From positions 12,976,001 through 13,040,000 of the forward strand of contig OX291555.1 of assembly GCA_946406115.1 (NCBI GenBank): a stretch of 64,000 nucleotides of DNA, in the 5' to 3' direction. The notes under the pieces are model-generated. The model saw nothing but the letters and a program-made list of their open reading frames with translations, searched no databases and was not told the DNA's origin. How positions within the stretch are numbered: position 1 is the stretch's first letter; every line of letters begins with the position of its first letter. The DNA comes from Apoda limacodes (lineage: Eukaryota; Arthropoda; Insecta; Lepidoptera; Limacodidae). Made by a program: the position numbers and the translations under genes. Positions 57,660 through 64,000 of this stretch are shown here, one piece after another.

Positions 57660-60110
57660 TCAAAAAACTGTTTTGGTTTTTTTAATTTTGTAAAAGGTTA
57701 ATTCACTACTACCGGGCTAACTAAACTTCCTCTGTATAAAATTTTGCAAATTTACCATTTTCGAAAGTGTTTTCAATTTTTAAGATCACTTAAAATTAAC
57801 CATCAATGTATTCAACACTTTAATATTTTTTATTAATATTCCCAGATATTGTTAAAATTTTCTTTGCAGTTGATATGTATAAACTGTAATAAAGTCTTCA
57901 ATTGATAATTTAAACATGAACTTGAACATCTGCCCTTGCAGTCAATATACTTCTTACCTCTTTGTCCCCGACCGTGGCGTGCAAGTGTTACGCAACTCAT
58001 AGTTAAGAAACAACCCTCTGAACTGCTACATGTAAAAATTGAAGTATCTAGCCAAAAGTATGCGGTTTAAAGCAATATATTTTGATAAATCAACAGACGT
58101 AATGATTGGTACTAAAATCACAATAAAACATGCAAAATCAGAAAAAACCTGAAACTTGGATCAAATTTAAAACTGAATCTTTTTATTAATTATGAAATTT
58201 ATATAATTAATAGAGATGTTAATAGTTGTTGAGTACAAATTCACAAGATCATTTTGATACTTTACTTTAATGCTGGGGTAGATAGGCTTTATGCCTGCAC
58301 ATCTTTTTTTATTTTGATAATTTAACAGTACCTAATAAAACAACATTTTTACCTCCATCACAATGTTTGGTTAAAACCAACTTTACGTTACGCCAAGACG
58401 TGTGGTTTTCGTTTTATAGCTAATGGTTAATAGAATTGAGGAGAACATCCTATTAAATCTGAATGAAATCCTACATTGTGGCTCCTGTGTGAACTCTACT
58501 GATGCTACCTTCATTAGTAGCACTGCCAAAAAGAATATGTAAGGGACAGAAAGGCAAGAAGAATAGTTTAAGTATGGTATAAAAAAAGGCACAGAAAATC
58601 AGTTTAAATTATCAAACTAAAATCTAATCAAAAATTTTACATCTTATAAAATTTTTTTTATTCCTTCCAGGTCAGGCAAAACAATTTTATAGGCACACAA
58701 AAGCGATAAGACTAAAAATCACATTTAATCAAAGCAATCATCACAAAAATACGATCGTAGACCCATGTAAGAAGAACATGCATTAGAAGTTGTCATCACT
58801 CCAGAAAAACAACAACCATATTAAGAGAAATATCTTGAAGAATTTTACGTCCCTTTACTGTCACTGAAACACTGTTAAAGCTTTTGACTCTTGCAATTGA
58901 TGTGGTTTAGATTTTCTTAAACTCAATTTGAAATGTCTCAACTTAAACTATGAAATCAACCTTCGCCAGCAACGTTTCTAGGAAATACACCTTCTTTGCC
59001 TATCTTTTTTGAAAATTCACTAAACATACTCCGACACTACTACTAACAAAGTTATCGTCACTACTATCCACTACTTATCGTAAACTATAAAAAACAAATC
59101 TAAACAAGTTCAAATTTAATTTTTATTTTTCTGTTTTATTACAAATGAAATAAATTGCACTAAAATCTACTAGTAACGTTTTCTTTTAAGAAGCAGCGGG
59201 AAAAAGTATTTTCTTTGTAATTTCAGGGATGACTTTTTTCTATATTTTTTGCACTACTACTAATGAAGTTATCGTCATTTCTGTCTAGTTTTGAACGAAA
59301 TCTATCCAAAAAAGCCTAAAAAAGAACAATTTATCCAAAGTTGGGTGCCAAGTTGACACAGGTCATTGTCGCCCATTTAATTAAGAGGTGGGTAGGGTTG
59401 GTAGGCAAACACCCCAACAGCTTTAATTATTATAATTTTTTAGTGCTAATTATGAGTTTTTTAAGTAGAGCAAAATTTCACTTTAGTTGGTTTTTTTCCG
59501 AGGAGGGGAAAAGGAACCCCTTCTGTGAAGGGGGGCGGGGGTTGCAATCCTATACCTGTCCTTAACCTCTTCCTCACCTAATAATTTTATTTTGTGCTCT
59601 GAAGTTTGAAATATGATCTGAATTGACTTCATCCAAAGCCAGAAAACTATAAATTTAGCTACAAAACTTTAACTTTACACCACCCTAGCCACTAGCGTGT
59701 TCAAAGGTCACTGACAACTGAAAAGAATTGTACAAAGATTATGATTTTCCAAAACAAAAACCCCTCTCGTGCACTCCCCCCATTATAGAAGGGTTCCGTT
59801 TATGCAAATAAGTGTGGGTACTTTTCAACTATCATACAGCAATACAATAAGCATCAGACAGCATTACAGGAAAATTAAAACTTTGAGACAAATTTGCTCT
59901 GATTTTTTTAATTTAAGTATTTGTTTTTTTTTAAGGGTATATATTACCACTTTGTCCGCATGATTGGTAGGTAGGTAGTAGTAGGATACATACATGCCAA
60001 ATAACAGCTTCAGCACTAATAGTCTCTGAGGTGACATGGTGAAACTATAGGGGTTTCATGTTAACTACAATACCCAAAGAAGAAAGGTCGCGAATAATTG
60101 CCCCTGGATG
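57660..60110. other. No gene seen
   Basis: AT-rich DNA. Open frames at 58383-58592, 59341-59565 and 59769-59963 have no recognised domains. Confidence 0.4.
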
Positions 60111-60114
60111 CTGT

Positions 60115-60195
60115 TGTAAAAGTCCACCGGCTACGGTGACCGCTTAGCATCAGGCAGGCCGTCTGCTTATTTGCCACCTTAGTAATATAAAATTG
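60115..60195 (+). repeat. Non-LTR 3' end fragment
   Basis: GGCTACGGTGACCGCTTAGC, ATCAGGC and TTATTTGCCACCTTAGTAATATAAAAT match the 3' end of the family at 37850-38385. Only the last ~80 bp is present. Confidence 0.65.
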
Positions 60196-60404
60196 ACGAA
60201 GATATCAGGTAACATACACTCAGTAAATTCCGCGTTAGAATTGCGCCGTAACAAAACTTACTCTACTCCCTCCCTCCGTCCCTTAAATGTTTCATTTTTG
60301 TTTTTTTATTATTTGTTAGGAAATCCGCCATAGTTATACATATTCTGTTAAAATTAGAAAAAAACTTGAATGCTCGAGCGGACATACAGATAGTACAGCA
60401 TAGG

Positions 60405-60455
60405 CTTAGTGATAGGGCTTCCTTTACACCCTTTGGGTACGGAACCCTAAAAACA
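60405..60455 (+). repeat. Short dispersed repeat with GGGTACGGAACCCTAAAAA
   Basis: CCTTTGGGTACGGAACCCTAAAAA is a motif commonly seen in lepidopteran dispersed repeats. No larger element boundary is visible. Confidence 0.4.
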
Positions 60456-61494
60456 ACTAAAATACCATTTTTGGATTGCATTTAGTAGTTACATACTCAT
60501 AGGATAATAATTTATATATTTGTACATGTAACGATGAACAGAACATCCTCATAATACCATGTGAATTTATATGACTCATTTGATCTAATTAAAGCAACAT
60601 TTAGGCACACAAACAAATAGCTACCATATCGGACGTAAACAAGCCACAGATATGTTTGTAGAACTAAAGCCGCCTTAATTACTATAATTAGATTGAGTCC
60701 ATTGTTTTCAAATAAAGTAGCTCCACTTAATCATGCATTTTATGTACAAAGGAGTTGTCGGGTCTATATTCAACTTCTGTTCCAGAAGCTGTGAGATAAT
60801 GCCTCTTTAATCACTGGCTGATAACACCGACACCCAGCACTGTAAGTATTGTATTGTTGCCAGTTAGTGGAGAATTAATGTTTTATTTTTATACTACCTA
60901 ATGATTCATGAACTGTTTCATCTGGGGTCATTATTTAAAGTTTATACTCTGTTGTGTGTGGGTGGACATTCGAATATTCTAAATGTATTTTTAGTTTTTT
61001 AGTATGTGATAAAGTGTCGAACAATACGAATTAATTTTGTGGTAAACGGGGTGGTTTTCCTACAATAACATTTGTATTGCAAGTGACCCCAGAATCACCA
61101 GAGGCCGAAACGTCACCGACGCACACCAAAATGAAGGCAGGAACATTTATTTTTTAAATTCTAGCTTATCTTGTTAATTAAAGGCAGATATTTTTTTTAA
61201 TTTGAAAGGAAACGAATCCCAAATCGAACTCTCAAATGAGATTGAAGCTATCCTATTTTCTTTTGCGGGCTCAAAGTTGTCGCTACCACAAACATCTATA
61301 CCAGTGGATCCGCAAGTTCCGCAATCTTCCTCTTAACCAATTTCAGTAGTTAAATCGTACGGCTGTCGAGAAGTATATTGGTACTATCAATATGAGTTTT
61401 TGTCGAATTTATTTTTTCTACTCAATCCCAAAGCCTATATTGGTCTATCAATATAAATTTTGTAGAGTTTAATTTTTAGATTTAAATCAAATCA

Positions 61495-61675
61495 AACAAT
61501 ATTATTTTATTCAAATAGGTTTCTGAGAACTCTTTTGAATCGTCAATACAATGTAAACAATGTAGATTTCTGCCAAAAAGAGCTGGCAAGAAGTTCTAGT
61601 AGAGTAATAGAACAATACTTCGTTAATCACCTAACATCTATACAATATGTATTGAAACCTTTAGTAGGTAATATA
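61495..61675. repeat. Dispersed repeat, copy 2 of a pair
   Basis: Matches 55245-55380 over about 130 bp (CAATGTAGATTTCTGCCAAA and AGCTGGCAAGAAGTTCTAGT). Confidence 0.5.
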
Positions 61676-61679
61676 AATA

Positions 61680-63230
61680 AGTAAGTAAGCTTCTAAAAAC
61701 AAAGTCAAACGCAAGTCAATTATTAATTTTGGTTTTTATGTAAAGAAATTCAGATATTTAAGAGTACTCCGATATTTAATAGTACTAAAGTAAAATTTCT
61801 ATTGAGATTTTAAGTTGGACCTCCAGCAATACAACTGTGAAAACCACATCCAATATCGTGTACTAGTTTTTGTGCGATACGCGTATAATACAGGCATACA
61901 TATAAACGAACAAGAATTCTAGAGATAATTGTTTTAATTGTCACCTCATAAAACATTACAAACACACTAACCGTATCTACTTCATAAATTACTCGTAAAC
62001 AGCACGGGCTTTTTCTTTGTAAATGTTATTTTTTCTCAAAGCAAAGCGCGTGTGCATAAAACTCACTGCCGGAAATGACGCGCCTATTCTATCAAGTATG
62101 TATAAAAGCTGTTTCAAAATATTCAAAATATGAACTACGCGTTTCCTAGTATATATTATAGTCTTTGACACTCTACAAGCGCACATTACAGGCGAACAAT
62201 TACAAGTTTTATCTTTAGCCAAAACTTTTTAATTCATAAAATCTATAGATATCTATATGACGGTGGCGTTTTTTTCTCTACTTCTATTTCCGCCATTTCA
62301 ATTGTGTTTTGGTGAGTTTATTTAATTATTCACCTTGTATTTTTATTTGTTTACTCGCAAATGTTATGAAAAACATTGTGTGTGTCCGTGTTACACACAC
62401 TGTACGGAAATTCCAAACTCGGAGTCATTAAAGCCTTCGGTCTTCGACTGACTTAATATTCTGCCGTTAGCTTCTCTAACTCCTCTTCTTACCACCCATA
62501 ATACTCAATGTACTATTATTTTCCTCTGTTTGTTCTGAACTTCTGAGTTATACATAGTAGTTACATATTACTGAGTAGAGTCGCCACCTGTCGCTTCTTG
62601 ATTTAAGGTCAAAAATAACTGTTTTCTTTTTTTTTTACGGGAGACAAATTATTGAGGGTTAAAAGTGCTCATGAGTAGTCATGAGTGCAAAAAAGAACGC
62701 AGCTCTGTTCCCCTCACCTAACGGCAAGCAGCATCCCCGCAAAAGGGCTTAGATATTGCGCAGTGACTACATCACGCACCGCGCCAAATTCAAACAGCTT
62801 TGCACAGCAAGCTAGATAGAATGTTGGTTTTTGAACGCGACATCTGCGATCGTAAATACGAGAGTTTTGTTTACCCCGTACTGTATTTTACTAATTACGG
62901 GTTTATATTTTGTTAATGCCTTAAAAACGGTAAACCCGTAGAATACAGAGTATCTGGCAAGCCTAGTTGAAAGCCAGTGGTATTAGTATTGACATCAAGG
63001 TCGCCAACTGGTATGGGATGGATTCACTTGGCACAGATGTAGACTGGGTTAACCTAAGCTGATTTAGCCCGGTAGCCATCCATCCCCCTGTTATGATGAA
63101 AATTATATCAGTTTATCTTTACCTAGCACCTCGAATATCATATTCTTATAAATCGAGAATGACGAATTAATTTTTAAGTCATTCGTTACAGAATTTCGTA
63201 CAAACGAAGCAAAATATTAACGAATATATA
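61680..63230. other. No gene supported
   Basis: The minus-strand frame at 61989-62222 opens with TTG, not ATG, and has no recognised domain. A pyrimidine-rich stretch followed by a good donor (TTTTG-GTGAGT) at 62260-62315 could be a non-coding first exon of a gene to the right, but there is no further support. Confidence 0.3.
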
Positions 63231-63234
63231 AAAA

Positions 63235-63420
63235 TAAGACTTCTGTTTTTAATCGACTTCAAAAAAGTAGGAGGTTCTATGTTCGAAGGGTAATTTTTTT
63301 TTATGTATGTCCACCGATTTCTCCGTCAATTGTAAACCGATTTTAAAAATTCTTATTCTGTTCGAAAGAGTATGTCCCTGCGGTGGTCCCATATTATTGA
63401 AGTGGATTTAAAACTTAAAC
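63235..63420 (+). repeat. Lepidopteran dispersed repeat (TCGACTTCAAAAAAGTAGGAGG)
   Basis: TTTTAATCGACTTCAAAAAA, GTAGGAGGTTCTATGTTCG, TATGTATGTCCACCGATTTC and a GGTGGTCCCATATT end form a consensus widespread in moths and butterflies. A shorter relative (TTTTAACCGACTACAAAAAA) is at 25798-25820. Confidence 0.6.
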
Positions 63421-64000
63421 TTTTGGCGAAAAATAATAAATAATGTTAATTTGGAACTGATAAAACGCGCCTTTTGTGTTGATGATTGTATAAAATTTTG
63501 TCACAAGCATGGATGTTTTGAGTGTACGAGAAAAAAAAGCAATTCGTCACTCAAAGGCAAAAAAAGTTTTTAACAAAACAGTCTTTTGTTTATATTTAAA
63601 TTCATGAATATTTACCGAAAACTGTACTTAGACTAAAATTATACTTACGTTACACTCCGTATGTAAGCTTGTTTGTGTCGTGTTGATTTTTACTAGATAG
63701 AAGCTTGTTAAAAGTTGTTTACGATACTATTTTTTGAAGTGAAAACTTCTTTAGCGGCGTTGTGCACTTTTTTTGGTATGGGTAAAAAATGATAAACTCG
63801 CGTCAGGTCACGTGTCCTAATCGTGGAAATTTGTAAGACGGAAACCGTAATGCCACGCCTATTATAATTTTTATTTTTAGTATTATTATTATATTTTATT
63901 TATAGCGATTATGAGTAGTACAGGGAGGTTAGATATGGAATTTTAATTCTATGACAGATTGCGATGTCAAATATACTACGTCCAAAAAGTAAATAAACTA

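Noticed and set aside
61989..62222. Cys-rich minus-strand ORF
   Set aside because: It opens with TTG, not ATG, has no recognised domain and no splice or repeat support.

Overview
The window is animal nuclear DNA, most likely from a moth or butterfly (Lepidoptera). It is AT-rich, its genes have GT-AG introns, and it carries repeats familiar from lepidopteran genomes: tRNA-derived SINEs, RTE-like tails, Jockey-clade and I-like non-LTR elements, Tc1 remnants and many short inverted-repeat elements. The order is inferred from this repeat repertoire and from the type of zinc-finger genes, not from a species-specific marker.

Three host genes are well supported. (1) A plus-strand ZAD C2H2 zinc-finger gene lies at 14767-17196 (2 exons, 498 aa). 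(2) A paralogous ZAD C2H2 gene on the minus strand lies at 20888-22691 (2 exons, 479 aa). The two are arranged tail to tail, 3.7 kb apart. (3) A complete Opa1 gene, the mitochondrial inner-membrane fusion GTPase, lies on the minus strand at 32136-51644. I reconstructed 21 coding exons whose phases all match; they encode 940 aa, including leader, membrane anchor, coiled coil, full dynamin-type GTPase, stalk/paddle and C-terminal helix. A fourth, tentative gene is a 52-codon ORF for a small secreted-type peptide (39697-39855, minus) inside Opa1 intron 14.

The rest is mobile or repetitive. 1.3-2.7 kb: an inverted-repeat element containing a 516-bp MITE. 3.8-7.0 kb: a dead RNase H-bearing non-LTR element with a Jockey remnant nested inside it. 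8-14 kb: MITEs, a SINE, a 140-bp minisatellite and an RTE-like C-terminus. 18-20 kb: SINE/RTE tail and GC-rich MITEs between the zinc-finger genes. 23.4-31.7 kb: a Jockey element split by a 3.8-kb insert that carries an 11-unit, 104-bp satellite, with diverged units of the same satellite beyond the Jockey 5' end. 32-51 kb: Opa1 introns holding many truncated non-LTR copies, SINEs, a Tc1 transposase pseudogene and MITEs. 52-64 kb: no recognisable gene, only repeats, among them a non-LTR insertion with an empty-site relative at 12.3 kb, an RTE tail split by a MITE with perfect 42-bp inverted repeats, and a 99-nt near-perfect hairpin.

The host genes do not form a shared pathway. The zinc-finger pair looks like a local duplication of DNA-binding regulators, and Opa1 is a housekeeping mitochondrial gene. 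No CRISPR array, rRNA or functional tRNA was seen, and no clearly new multi-gene system. The best candidates for something undescribed are the intronic small-peptide ORF, the 104-bp palindrome-bearing array, the 99-nt hairpin and the degenerate finger shared by the two zinc-finger paralogues.
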